DNA from: Primulina eburnea
Lineage: Eukaryota; Streptophyta; Magnoliopsida; Lamiales; Gesneriaceae
Direction of reading: 5' to 3'
Assembly: GCF_022965805.1 (NCBI RefSeq)
Contig: NC_133114.1
Span: 5,290,261-5,354,260 of the forward strand
Length of the DNA: 64,000 nt
Below the pieces are notes generated by a model. It saw nothing but the letters and a program-made list of their open reading frames with translations, was not told the DNA's origin and did not search any database. Each line of letters starts with the position of its first letter. Within the stretch, counting starts at the first letter, position 1. Position numbers and translations under genes: made by a program. This document shows positions 32,501 through 43,519 of this stretch, piece by piece.

Positions 32501-34422
32501 CCCGTTTCAACTTATCTTACTCGGCAGAAGATGAAACCAAGAGGGAGAGGCCTGTTATGATACATAGAGCCATTCTTGGCTCTGTTGAACGAATGTTTGC
32601 AATACTTTTGGAGCATTATAAGGGTAAATGGCCATTTTGGCTCAGTCCACGCCAAGCAATAGTTTGCCCTGTCTCTGACAAGTCCCAGGCATATGCGTTG
32701 CAGGTTGAATGCCTCAGCTTTTACCTGTTATATCTGCCGTTTATATCTTTGGTTTTCTTTCTAAAATTTGCCATAGCTTTTTGGGTTGAGAAGGGGACAT
32801 AAACAGAAGTATTTGGAGTTATGAGCCCCTCACAAAATCATTTTAAAACTTGAATTGGACATTTGTTTAATGGTTACAAGTGTTTTTGAGTTGGATCTGA
32901 CATGGTTTCAGTTTGGGGATTGATAAAAAGTTCCTTCTCCTCTATACATTTACTGAATGTATGAGGTTGCGTTGGATAACCACACTAGGACTATCTTTAT
33001 CGTTTTGTTTTATGGAATCTGGTGGATTGCTGTAATGGTTCTCATAGTGGTATAAGTTGTATTGGCCTTTTCACATTCGATATGGTTAGGTAATGGTAGT
33101 TAGGTCAGGGTCGTCTTTCGAATAATTATCGCTCAAGACATTTTTCACCTTGAAGGATAAGCTTAAATTAATCCAGTTTTTATCTGCTGTTGATTTCTGT
33201 AAGATCATTGTTTTCTGAGCATAGTAGGTTTTTCACTGAAATCTTTACTTTCTCTTGAACGTAGGTTCGTGACAGCATACATGATGCTGGATTTTATGTC
33301 GATGTTGATACAACTGATCGAACAATCAATAAAAAGGTATTTATAATTATGTCCCCTCAGACCTCCATCATCCATGATGGTGATGGCAGAACTGATGCGA
33401 TCCTTTACTGAGTGTACTCTATGAAGTTCCAGTTAATTGATCATATTAACTTATCTTGTTTTGCATAGTATTGTTTGTCTCACTTCGTAATGGTCAGTTA
33501 TTTGTCACTGATGATGAAATGTTCCTTGTTCTGCTAAAAGCATAGTTGTAATCAGTAACCTTACAAAATACCGAGTTCTGCTTCTTGTCGATGTATGTGC
33601 TGACAAAGTAATCTTTTGCTATATCGTTTGATATTTTCATCGAATGCCTCAAATCTGACCCTATTTTTCTGTATACTCTTGAGGGTTTTCTTTGATATTC
33701 AATTCTAGTAAAAGATCCTTACTTACGGTCTATTAGACTAGAAAGGAATCAGAAAAAAACATCTGCATCATGGATCCATGTTATCCTCCGGCCTAATTTA
33801 TCGGTAGAAAGCTCCATGAGAAGCATGAAATTGATCTTGTGAACTAAAGAAAATTTCTGCCCGTGGATAGTAGACTCTTGATTCAAATTTTAGAAGTTTA
33901 ACATATGTCGTGATTTTGTTATTTAAGTAACATGATTGTGGGAACTTTTAGGTACGAGAAGCTCAGGTGGCACAATACAACTATATATTAGTTGTTGGCG
34001 AGAAAGAAGTTGGAACTGGACAGGTGACTTCCTGATCCCATCGACTGGTCTAGGATTTTATCTTGAGCAGAATACTTTATCAAGAAACAGGTTTTGAAGT
34101 GTCTGCTAGACATTGTGCATAAAACCTTCGAGAAATCAGGTTTTGTTGTACATGCAGATGCAAGATTTTGAAATGTGTGTAGAAATAGAACCTTGTGAGT
34201 GGAAAACCGATGCTATTGTTTTTATATCAGTAAACATTGTTTTTTAATTCATCCATTTTCAGCTCAGTGCTAATCTCTCTGTCTTGTATTTTAGCTCCTC
34301 GTATTGATTTTCTTGTTTGTTTCTAGGTGGCAGTCAGAGTTAGAGATAACAACGATGCTAACCTGAAGAGTATCGAAGATCTTCTGAATCACTTCAAGCA
34401 TGAAGTGGCAGCGTATAGGTAG
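26580..34422 (+). CDS. Threonyl-tRNA synthetase, cytosolic-type (690 aa, 20 exons)
   Basis: It charges tRNA-Thr with threonine. Exons by eye: 26580-26749, 26829-27066, 27174-27233, 27638-27727, 27959-28033, 28136-28264, 28348-28437, 28557-28645, 28733-28829, 28913-28999, 29388-29472, 30754-30848, 30987-31019, 31094-31180, 31567-31659, 31796-31888, 32482-32703, 33265-33336, 33952-34023, 34327-34422. All introns are GT...AG and the joined frame is 2073 bases with no stop. Domains: TGS (about 57-118), editing domain with HSSAH (about 128-132) and [12 protein letters not shown], class II motif 1 (FFLPHGARV), zinc-site NCPGHC, motif 2 ([17 protein letters not shown]), motif 3 ([14 protein letters not shown]), C-terminal anticodon-binding domain. 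Length is close to plant cytosolic ThrRS. The N-terminus (MGDSEPK) does not look like a transit peptide. It is intact and the only clear cellular gene here. Confidence 0.95.
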
Positions 34423-35594
34423 TGTCCCTTTTGTTTCCAGAAAGAATATGCACTCCCGCTTTATTTGCTATTGCCATTTAAATGTTCTTGATGAACAATG
34501 AAACTTGTATACACCGTTACATTATATTTCACTAACATTTTTGTATACTGAGTTGAGGATGTCGGGATATGATATCCTTTGATTTAACTTTACAGAAAAA
34601 ATATTTGATTTTTGTAAGCACAGTAAAAAAATTACTCATTCAGTTCTGTGGTCACAGCAATTAACATCGTGTATTCATTTAAGAAAGCTTAAAAGTATAA
34701 TTAAATTATTGTTCTGGTTAAACATGATCAAGTTGAACTTATATTACAAAGTCCGTGCGCTTTCGTTCGAAATGTTACATTTAGGTGACATCTATGTGTT
34801 CAAGCATACCTAAATTAGGGAGGAAAAAAAAGAAGTTCGGAGATTCTTGCCTCGGTCTTGTTTGAGTGCCAAGCGTTTCAATTTTAGTACAGGGAAGGGG
34901 TATGGAGACGAGTACTCGAACTCGAGCCTCTACGATTTTTTTACAAGGGTGAGACAGTCGGCTAGAGCTTAAGATTTCGATTAACTTTGGGAGAGGAACC
35001 AATTTAGTAAACATACCACCAGCAGTATACTGATTACTGTACAAGACATATGGCTTGAGTCCAATTTTTCCAGCAGAAGCGGAAGATTCACTATTCGAAG
35101 GATCTCTGAAACTATTGTTTCTGATCCATGGGTTCGTTGCTGTTGAATTCCTTGAGAAGCTTGTCTCCTACTTCTGCACAGAGCTGGCAATTGGCTGCGT
35201 AAATAGCCATACTAGAAGATCCTGGAGTCGGTAAAGATGGAGCTCTGAAAATCCTTCTATTCAAATTGAATCGGTGGTCAAGATTGTTAGTTTCAATTAA
35301 GCAAATTTTGATCGTCCCTCAACGGAAGAGCAGCTTGTGTCGAGGCAGGACCAACCCAGACGGAATCCTCTGTTCTACTTGATATTTCAAATCGTGCTAT
35401 ATCAACGAAAAAATCACGTTTGCATGAATTATTAAAAAGTAAATGTACCAAACAATATGTATAAACAGAATACAATAAGTCACATATAAAACATTTAATT
35501 CATATATTTTTAATAAAAAATCGACAATAAATTATTTTAATCATTTATCATTGCTTAGAATGTCACATCAAGCACTGAGAAAAAAGTACCGATA
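34423..35594. other. 3' flank of ThrRS and non-genic stretch
   Basis: AT-rich sequence after the ThrRS stop, with a short degenerate coding remnant on the minus strand listed separately. Nothing else is supported. Confidence 0.5.
34980..35290 (-). pseudogene. Degenerate coding fragment, unrecognised
   Basis: Two overlapping minus-strand frames read like one protein interrupted by a stop or frameshift near 35105-35115: RIFRAPSLPTPGSSSMAIY and AANCQLCAEVGDKLLKEF in one, SESSASAGKIGLKPYVLYS and NQYTAGGMFTKLVPLPK in the other. The residue pattern looks like genuine coding sequence, but I do not recognise the family. It may be the end of a lost neighbouring gene. Confidence 0.35.
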
Positions 35595-35603
35595 CATTTG
35601 CTC

Positions 35604-36006
35604 GGTTCAGTCGATGCTACAAGAGGAGCACTGCTCCCTTCCAGTTATTTTTTGCCATGTGGCAATTATTATTATTTTTTTTAAAACAAAAAAACTCAAC
35701 CATGGTTCATTTTTTCAAAATTTTGCTTCTCTCTCAGTCTGTGGTTTTTGAAATTTCTGAAACAAGCTCCTCTCATTGAATCAAGCAAGCTCTCTCTCCA
35801 CAAAAAAACCTCTCTCTTCCCGTTCTTTTTTTTAAGCACGGAAACAAGCTCATCTCATTGAATCAGGAAAGATGAGGCTTTTCTTTGCCACTGTATATTT
35901 TTTTATATGTAATGGAGATATTTGTATTTGTTTCAAGAAATTTGAGATTTCTTTCTTGTTATTTATGTGAAATTTGAAGATAATTGCCCGAAAATTTTCA
36001 TTTCCA
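35604..36006 (+). repeat. Left terminal inverted repeat of the MULE
   Basis: It matches the reverse complement of about 41343-41745 over about 400 bp with scattered differences and small indels. Shared words include TGAGGCTTTTCTTTGCCACT and ACTCAACCATGGTT. Confidence 0.9.
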
Positions 36007-36486
36007 AACATCATCTTCACCGCCGTATTGTTCCAAGTAGAACCTTGTCTCAACTCGAGGCAGGCTGGCGTACAAAGGAACATCTAGTGCAGTAAATTAC
36101 TTGTAGCAATAGAAGGAAGACGACAAGTTTGAATCAGCATATCTGTTCCCATTATTAAGTTGTGGCAAGTGATATACTTTCCCTAGCAACTAGTGTTCAG
36201 TTGTACGTAGAATATATACAAAGGCATGGTTGGATTTATAATTGGTAACCTAATAAGAAATTCATAAATTTATACAACCTTTCCAGTATGTAAGTGTCTT
36301 TAATTTGTCACGCAAACTAGATGATTAGTTTGGGGGAAAAAATTGATAACAAGGCTCTCAAGTCTAGACTCTTTGTGTGTGTGTATTTGCGGTATGACAC
36401 GAGTCAAGTTGATTTGCCTTGTGTTATAGTAAATACTTAAATTCACCTTTTTTTTTAATTGATCCAGTTGGTTTCCTGCTTGAGAA
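36007..36486. other. MULE subterminal region before the transposase
   Basis: Noncoding sequence between the inverted repeat and the transposase start, including the short GTGTGTGTGTAT run near 36375. No separate gene is supported. Confidence 0.4.
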
Positions 36487-38660
36487 TGGAAGATAACAAT
36501 CAACTGTCACTTGAAGAGGTGGAAGGAGACAACAATCTAGAAGCTGGAAATGTTGAGGTACCGAATGAAAACTCTTTTGTCCATGTTTTGGAGAGTAAAT
36601 TGGAAGTGGGCTAGGTTGTGACAACGTTAAAGATGCTTATTTATTGTATTGTCAATATGCACATGCCAAGAGATTTAGTGTGAGGAAGGGTGATCAACGA
36701 TATTTTTCTCATACCAATGAACTTCAATCAAAAGAATTTCATTGTTCATGTGAAGGTTTAAAAGATGAGAAATATTCTAGTAAAAAGATTCCAGTTTATC
36801 AAAAGCCGGTCATTAGAACACAATGTAAAGCCAAATTGAAGATTACAAGGGAAAAAAAGGTGTGAATGGCGGGTGAGTAGATTTTTTGAAGAGCATAGCC
36901 ATGAGATGTTTGCAACTGATCAAACTCACTTGCTAAGATCGGCACATAATATATCACATGCAAAAAAAAATCTACTCTAGAAGCTATGGTAAATGCTGAA
37001 ATATCCGTCTCTAATGCTGTTTCTTTTATGGAAAATGAAGCATGTGGGCCACAAAATTTAGGTTTTATTAGAAAGGACGCATATGACCGACCATATGAGT
37101 CGGTTGAAAAAACATACCAAAGTTGAGAATGGAGATGCCACTGCACTTATTCAATATTTTATAAATAAGGCTAATAAGGAGAATTATTTTTGCTGGAATG
37201 TTCAATTCGATGATGATGATAGGGTGATGAACTTTTTCTTTAGGGACTATAGATGCGAGGTTGATTATGAATATTTTGGTGATGTCATGTCGATTGATAC
37301 AACATATAGAACAAATAAGTATAATTTAATATGTGCTCCATTTGTTGGTATAAATCACCATATGCAGAATGTATTGTTTGGCTTGGCCTTTATGTCAGAT
37401 GAAACTCAAAGTTCTTTTGAATGGTTGTTTGCAACATTTCTTGATTCTATGAATGGACGACAACCACAAACTATCTTTTCAGAACAATCTCAAGCCATGA
37501 TGAATGCCATAGAAACAATTTTTCCACTTTCACATCATCGTTTATGCCAATGGCATATAAATCAAAATGCTCCTTCACATTTTGTGAGTTTAAATGGTGA
37601 TTATGATTTTAAAGGATTGTGGTATAAATGCATGAATCATTGTGATTCTGAAGATGAATTTGAGAGCACATGGAAATATATGATTGAAACATATGATTTG
37701 GATGGTCATAAATGGTTGAATGATATGTACAAGCTTAAGAAGAAATGGTCTATTGCTTTTTTGAATGGAAGGTTTAGTGCGGGACTTTTGGCTACTTCAA
37801 GAAGTGAAGTCACGAATATGGTTTTAAAAAAGGCAGGTAACAAAATGAGTTCATTGTATGACTTTGTGCTGAATTATGAGAAGATTCAAAATAACTGGCG
37901 GGAAAGGGAGAAGACTGAAGATACTCGTTGTCGCCATGGTAATCCTGCACAGATTTTGAAAAACCATCCATTGTTGATTAATGCTTTTACTGTTTATACG
38001 ATGTCTGTATATCATCAGTTCGAAATTGAAATGGTTAATTCATTGAATTGCAAATCGGTAGAACCACCATCTTGTTTTGGTAATGATTGGAATTGGATTC
38101 AAATCAAAGTAAATTCTCATGATGAAAATTCAAGGGTTCGATATGTGGTGTTCAATAAGCAGAGTCATGAAATAAATTGCAGTTGTCATAAGTTTTAGAC
38201 AATGAGGATTTTGTGTAAGCATGCTTTGATGGTGTTTAATTGTATGGATGTCACTGTTATACCAGAATGTTATATTTTGAAGAGCTAGATGATAAATGTA
38301 AGAAATAGAGTTACATTTGACTTTGACGAAAGTGGAAGGGGTGGTGCTAGTCATGTACCTGAAATGGTATTTGTCAACGAAATAATGAGATCAACCTATG
38401 ATCTAACTCAACTGAGCAAATCTCATGAGGAGACAAGAAAAATCTTATATAGATTGGTTGACAGTGCAAAAGATGAAATCTCTAATCTTGTATCAAAGTT
38501 AAGTGTAGATGATGAGACATAATATGATGACATTCGAAGTTATGGAGTTTGCATAGGTAACCCACTTACTGCTAAAACCAAAGGAGTTACTAATGTTAAT
38601 ATTACACGACACTGGGATACTAAGAGCAAAAAAAGAAAAGGAAAAAGAAAGGAGAAAACA
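36487..38660 (+). pseudogene. FAR1-like MULE transposase, broken
   Basis: The start is probably ATG at 36487 (MEDNNQLSLEE). The FAR1 DNA-binding domain follows (DAYLLYCQYAHAKRFSVRKG), then the MULE core in a 371-codon open block at 37083-38198: the first catalytic Asp in SIDTTYRTNKY, GLAFMSDETQSSFEWLF, HRLCQWHI, and Trp/Glu motifs after it. The second catalytic Asp, normally in a T-D-Q-D-like box, is missing: the site reads FSEQSQAM. The SWIM zinc finger (INCSCHKF ... ILCKHAL) is cut by a TAG at 38196. Frame breaks or stops also occur near 36613, 36860, 36970, 37085 and 38286. An additional C-terminal exon may lie at 38820-39150. Confidence 0.88.
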
Positions 38661-39454
38661 AAAGTTTCAAGTAAGTTTTCATATTTTCAATTAAGTGAGT
38701 AGTTCTATTGAATTAAGTTTTCATATGGTCGAGTATATAGTTTAATTGAATTAATTGTTGTAACTTTGCATATTGTGTTTGACTTGATTTAATTGTTGTT
38801 ACTTTGTTTGACTTGCTAGGTTCTAAAGGAGCAAAAAAAAAAAGGACAAAGTTCACAAAAAACCACCAACACACGAGAAATGAGCAATGAAATTTCATCA
38901 CAACAACACTCAAATTTCACAATATCGCAATTCCATTCCACATTCGGACACACTCAACATTTTATTCCGTCGCCAAATATAATGGTGATCAAATGAATTT
39001 ATTTCCTTATAAGTTACTTTGTTTGACTTTCTATGTTATATTTTTTTTCTATTTAAGTTACAGGAGGGTAATGCAAACATATATTTAGGTGATCAAATGA
39101 ATTTATTTCCTTATACGTTTGGGGGGTCCTCATTCATCACAAGTAAGGAATTTTGTCTACATTTTTTTTAATTTATTATAAATTATTTCTCATTAATGTT
39201 TTAATATTGTTGAGGGACGTGTAATTGAAGGAAGACCCCTTGTGCTAGTTCAGTAGTGTATTTGCACACCAAGACAATGTTTCTTAGTATTTTTGTAGAC
39301 TTTTGGCGTGTTTTGTATTCTACAAAGTTTGTTTATGCTTGTGATAAAGATTTAGACAATATTTTTTTTTATTTTCATTCATGGTACAAGTATTGAAACA
39401 CTTTTTCATTGTTTTTCAAAGGTCTAATGACAAATAAATTGCTATCTAACAATC
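38661..39454. other. Transposase 3' part and spacer inside the MULE
   Basis: Low-complexity T-rich introns separate small coding-like pieces (REMSNEISSQQHSNFT near 38875; EGNANIYLGDQMNLFPYTF near 39065, after an AG acceptor). They look like late exons of the transposase but could not be joined with confidence. Confidence 0.35.
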
Positions 39455-39943
39455 TTATTCTACCAAGACTTCTTGGACATTGTTTGATATAGAAGCTTTG
39501 TAGCTTATGGGTTTGAGAATCTGAGTGATGGAGCACGTTGTTTTGGAATCAGAATACTTATTCTGGCAATTTGTATAACTTCCCAGAAAATCTGAATGTT
39601 GAACAACCACGGGTTCTATTGCAGCACATGTTGCTACTGCGTTCTGTGCACCATCCATGGAGTATGATGTTAGATCTTGCTTGAACCTCTTGACCGAACC
39701 AGATTTCTTTTTTTTTTTTGCCCCAGTGCAACGACCTGATTGGTAAATGTCCACATAATCAGCTTTACTCGATCCATTTGGCAGCATATCTCCCCTTTTC
39801 GGTTGGCCTTCCTCAGGAGTAATAACGATCCTATCAGAATCTTCCATGCTGATTGCCATTGCTCCCTTCAATTCACAAAGCTTCAAATCCAATTCACAAC
39901 TCTTCCAACTATTTCCAGCTAATAAAAAATGGTTCAAATCCAA
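39455..39943 (-). pseudogene. Unrecognised minus-strand coding region inside the MULE
   Basis: An open stretch of about 160 codons includes ELDLKLCELKGAMAISMEDS, DRIVITPEEGQPKRGDML and a lysine run. A further coding-like piece (QKSNQLEMGSTDEG) lies upstream at about 40000-40045, separated by a possible intron. Composition looks like real protein, but no domain is recognised. It may be a second MULE gene or a captured host exon. Confidence 0.4.
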
Positions 39944-40259
39944 TGCAAAACTCTACAAAAGTTTAGCAATGTAGTAAACAAAATGAAAGTTGAGACCTTC
40001 ATCCGTTGACCCCATCTCCAACTGATTGGACTTTTGATTGGTGCTAAATTTTAGAATCAAACATGAGGTAATTTCATCACATAAATCAATATCAGAGGAA
40101 AGAGAAAAAACATTTTAGTGCGAAAATAACATTGAGATTTCCCCATACAATACATAGAAGAAAAACACAACCATCCCAGTAGTTTTAAGGTTAATGTAAA
40201 TGGGAGAATACATTGACAAAAAATATCTAATCAGCACTATTAACTTTCAGAGATTCAAT

Positions 40260-40557
40260 TTGTTTTTTATCTCCTCCGTCATATCTACTAAATTTGCAAG
40301 TGCAACTTCCAATTTAACTATCTTTTCAGCTTGAGTGACACTTGCACTAGAAGGTGCGTATTCTTTCAACACTAGGAGTAGAGGAAGAAGCTACAACTTG
40401 ATTGTCTATATATGAACCAAAAGCTTTTAATGCATCATCCTTAAAAGAGAATGACCTGTGAGATGCACCGCTAAATTTATTAACTTGATTTTGTGCCTCT
40501 TCCCAAGTGTCATATACACCAGGTTTACGCTCAATGAAAACTACATATGTTTTCCCC
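40260..40557 (-). pseudogene. RNase H1 hybrid-binding-like domain fragment captured by the MULE
   Basis: After an intron-like acceptor (TGATATAG) the minus strand reads KTYVVFIERKPGVYDTWEE, AQNQVNKFSGASHRSFSF and KDDALKAF, the hallmark of the RNase HI N-terminal hybrid-binding domain that also occurs in caulimoviral transactivators (Cauli_VI type). A frame change follows near 40360, then an amphipathic ALANLVDMTEEIKNKL tail. It sits inside the inverted repeats, so it moved with the element. Whether it came from a host RNase H gene or a viral source is open. Confidence 0.6.
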
Positions 40558-40850
40558 TATATCACAAGAAAAAATAAATAACATTAAAAAGTTTACACTA
40601 AATAATTAATATAATAACAGAAATTTTTTTAAAATAACGAAGGCGCTCACCATAAACGAAAATAATGGCATGCCAAAGGGTTTTTTTTACTGCAAAAAAA
40701 AATAGAGAGTCACTACATACGTTTCAAATCTTATATAATGAACATCTTATAAATAAATCTTCACAATAAGTATTGGGCAGAATGTTGAATCCTTCATTGC
40801 ATCAAGGACCTGATGGCTGCAGCGGAAAATAATACAGTAGATAAGGAGCA

Positions 40851-40986
40851 CCTCCAATCGATACACAAAATCTTTTTGCACCTTAAGGAAGTGTGAGCAA
40901 TCAAATTTAAGTAAACCGAGCACCTCCAATCAAGCATCAATTTAAGTAAAATGAGCACCTCCAATCGATACACAAAATCTTTTTGC
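40851..40986. repeat. Short local duplication
   Basis: GAGCACCTCCAATCGATACA followed by CAAAATCTTTTTGCA occurs twice, about 108 bases apart, with a third partial copy (GAGCACCTCCAATCAAGCA) between. Confidence 0.7.
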
Positions 40987-41037
40987 AGAAACATGTATAT
41001 AAGAATACACACATGTTACAAATTTGTATGTTTGCAG

Positions 41038-41252
41038 GTAGGCAAGGGAACCTACAGCAACGTGTACAAGGCTATGGAAAAGAATACATGAAAGATTGTC
41101 GCCTTAAAGAAGGATCGTTTCGACACCTCAGAACCTGCAAGTGTGCAATTCATGGCAAGAGAGATCACAGTACTGAAGAAACTTGACCATCCCAATATCA
41201 TCAAGCTTGAAGGAACAGCCACTTCAAGAACGCAATATAGTCTCATACCGCA
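41038..41252 (+). pseudogene. Captured CDK-like protein kinase exon inside the MULE
   Basis: Directly after an acceptor-like TTTGCAG the frame reads VGKGTYSNVYKAMEKNT, then KIVALKKDRFDTSEPAS, VQFMAREITVLKKLDHPNI and IKLEGTATSRTQYS. This is the N-lobe of a plant CDK-like (CDKC/IBS1-type) Ser/Thr kinase: glycine loop, the VALKK lysine and the helix-C glutamate are present. A TGA at 41089-41091 breaks it, and the remaining kinase is absent. The exon start coincides with a splice acceptor, as expected of genomic DNA captured by a Pack-MULE. Confidence 0.8.
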
Positions 41253-41342
41253 CATACACAATTTCGGAGAAATGAAAATTTCAGAGAAATGAAAATTTTC
41301 TCAGAAATATAGTCTCATACCGCACATACACAATTTCGGAGA

Positions 41343-41745
41343 AATGAAAATTTTCGGACCATTATCTTCAATTTCACAGAAATAAGAAGAAACAAAACCC
41401 AAATTTCTTGAAACAAACACAAATATCTCCATTATATATATAAAAAATGTACAGTGGCAAAGAAAAGCCTCATCTTGCCTGATTCAATGAGATGAGCTTG
41501 TTTTCGTGCTGAAAAAAAGTAATGGGAAGAGAGAGGTTTTTTGTGGAGAGAGCTTGCTTGATTCAATGAGAGGAGCTTGTTTTTAGAAATTTCAAAAACC
41601 ACGGCTGATACTGAGAAAGAAGCAAAATTTTGAAAAAGAGAACCATGGTTGAGTTTTTTTGTTAAAATAATAATAATAATAATTGCCACGTGGCAAAAAA
41701 TAACTGGAAGGGGGCAGTGCCCCCTTCGTTAGCGTTGACCGGACC
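41343..41745 (+). repeat. Right terminal inverted repeat of the MULE
   Basis: Reverse complement of the left inverted repeat. Just inside it, at about 41232-41345, a 76-bp-offset local duplication (AGTCTCATACCGCACATACA) is present. Confidence 0.9.
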
Positions 41746-41811
41746 CATTTGCTCTCATAAGTAAATCATACACTTAAAGACGAGAGACTGTAAATAGGAC
41801 AGTAGGATTAC

Positions 41812-41954
41812 CTTAAAGGTTTGTTCGACCTTACCCACATGGGTAGTGCCCCAAACCATTGAGAAGTTGACACTTGTCAACTCCATACAATGAAGAGTTG
41901 ACACGTGTCAAAATTTGACAAGTGTCAACTACTCAATGGTTTTGGGGCACTACC
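41812..41954. mobile_element. Foldback MITE, left part
   Basis: GGTTTGTTCGACC, ACCCACATGGGTAGTGCCCC and CCATTGAG at the left are matched in reverse complement by CTCAATGG, GGGGCACTACC and, beyond the gypsy element, CATGTGGGTAGGGTCGAACA. The inner part also pairs (GTTGACACTTGTCAA; TTGACAAGTGTCAAC). Removing the gypsy insertion and one CTACC copy restores one continuous palindrome of about 180 bp. Confidence 0.8.
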
Positions 41955-43428
41955 TGTAGTAGCCCGAATGCCGAATTGGGTAATTAACGGATTAATGGTG
42001 ATTAATCATGATCGGAAGGTCCGAAGATGGTTCGGAAGCACCGAAGAGTTCGGAAGGTCCGAAGTGAGATCGGAGGATCCGATCATTAGGTGTCAAGAGT
42101 TGATCGACACGTGGGAGTTCGGACGTTCCGAAGTGTAGGTTCGGTGGATCCGATCATGAGGTGTCAAGAGCAGCTGGACACGTGCATGTTCGGACGGTCC
42201 GAAGTGTATGATCGGAGGATCCGATCATGAGCTGTCAAGAGCCAGTGGACACGTAGCGTTCGGACGTTCCGAAGTGGTGTTCGGAGGATCCGAACATGGC
42301 CTATAAATAGTGGTCGGATTTCCTCATTTTGACTCGCCAATTCAGAGAGTTCCATAGCATTTCAGTCGTTTCTGACAGGTTCTAGTCTTGTTCCGAGATT
42401 TGGGCACTAGCGGGGAGCTGCTGGTCTTGTAGCAGAGCTGTGCTCTAGTTGGGAGCTAGCGGCATCAGCGGGCTAGCGACGGACGAAGGTTTGGAATTTT
42501 ATCAGTATTTATCTCAGGATTATCTAGTTAAGTCTGGTAGATAAGTTTAGTGATGGTTTTCACTTGATGAATAGGCTTGGATTAGACCTGTTGTCTGGTT
42601 GTTCCAGTGGATTAGGATTGCTGTGATAGAGGTACGAAAGTACTATCCGAGATATCCTGGTTGAGTATACATTCATATATGTGTTGCATGATTATGTGGT
42701 GCATTGATATATGTCATATGATGCATGCTATTATGTCACGTTTATTACTGCACGTTGCATTTCATGTTGAGCCGTATCTCCTTCGAGATAACCTTTGCTG
42801 TTGAGCTGTATCTCTTTCGAGATAAGCTATATCTTGGGGCCGCTCAGCCCTGTCTTGTGGACGCATGGACACCGAGAGTAAACAGTGGCCGACGGGTCGG
42901 GAGGGCTTCGGTGGTCCGGGACATTTTAGGTCCACGTCTGTCTTGTAGTGGATGCAGTGACCCAGAGGTTGGACCGCGCGGCACTATCCACTTGGCGCCT
43001 CTAGACTGAGCATTGTTGAGATCCTTTTGTGATTCCTGTTTCTTGACTACCCCGGTATCATGATCATAGCATGTGCATTTCATATAGGTCTGTATACTCA
43101 TACTTTTGTACTGGGCGTTCTTATCGCTCACGTCCTCGGTTTTGTTTATCTTGGACACCCCATTCCCTCGGGGCAGGTCTCAGGTTGGATGGTTCCGGAG
43201 GAGCAGGAGGAGGACGTTGAGTAGCCGGTTGGTTTAGTTTCGGTATCATTTGATTCGATATGGTTGTACCAGATATTCTTTACCTTATTTTGAGTTGTTC
43301 TAGACTTCGATTGGGTTGTATAACCATTATTTTGTTGACTTTTCCGCTATTATCTCTGATTAGTAATTATTAAGTTAATTGCATGCTTAGTTTTCAATTA
43401 GTAGGTGATTCTGGAACGGGTCACTACA
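41955..43428 (+). repeat. 5' LTR (1474 bp) of the young gypsy element
   Basis: It starts TGTAGTAGCCCG and ends GGTCACTACA. A TATA box (TATAAAT) lies at 42302-42308, after an upstream repeat array. Confidence 0.97.
42048..42300 (+). promoter_or_regulatory. U3 tandem repeat array, about 70-bp units, with G-box/ABRE-like cores
   Basis: Repeats begin GTTCGGA at about 42048, 42117, 42188 and 42258 (69-71 bp apart). Each has a palindrome-like TTCGGACGTTCCGAA, then ATCGGAGGATCCGAT, then GGTGTCAAGAG and a GACACGT(G/A) core. The array stops right before the TATA box, the usual place for retrotransposon enhancer repeats. The same array is in the right LTR at about 48183-48435. Confidence 0.85.
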
Positions 43429-43432
43429 TTTA

Positions 43433-43444
43433 TGGTATCAGAGC
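43433..43444 (+). promoter_or_regulatory. Primer-binding site of the young gypsy element
   Basis: TGGTATCAGAGC, a perfect match to the plant initiator-Met tRNA end, four bases after the LTR. Confidence 0.97.
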
Positions 43445-43519
43445 ATGCGTATGATTTTGGGATATAGATTTTGTTTTGGGATTTCCGTTGACCATTTTTC
43501 CCTATTCTATCTTGTAGCG

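Larger units (their letters stand above)
35604..41745 (+). mobile_element. MULE DNA transposon (6.1 kb) with captured gene fragments
   Basis: It is flanked by a perfect 9-bp duplication CATTTGCTC (35595-35603 and 41746-41754). The terminal inverted repeats of about 400 bp begin GGTTCAGTCGATGCTA on the left and GGTCCGGTCAACGCTA on the right. A FAR1-like transposase lies on the plus strand. The right half holds minus-strand remnants of two other coding regions and a plus-strand kinase fragment. A 9-bp duplication with long inverted repeats and a MULE-type transposase identify the class. The transposase is broken, so it could move only if supplied in trans. Confidence 0.92.

Noticed and set aside
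41870..41950. MicroRNA precursor at the TTGACACTTGTCAA hairpin
   Set aside because: The stem is explained by the foldback MITE; without small-RNA data no miRNA claim is justified.
42725..43158. Open frames within the gypsy LTR, repeated at 48860-49293
   Set aside because: Identical short frames in both LTRs on both strands with no recognisable protein; best explained as LTR sequence.
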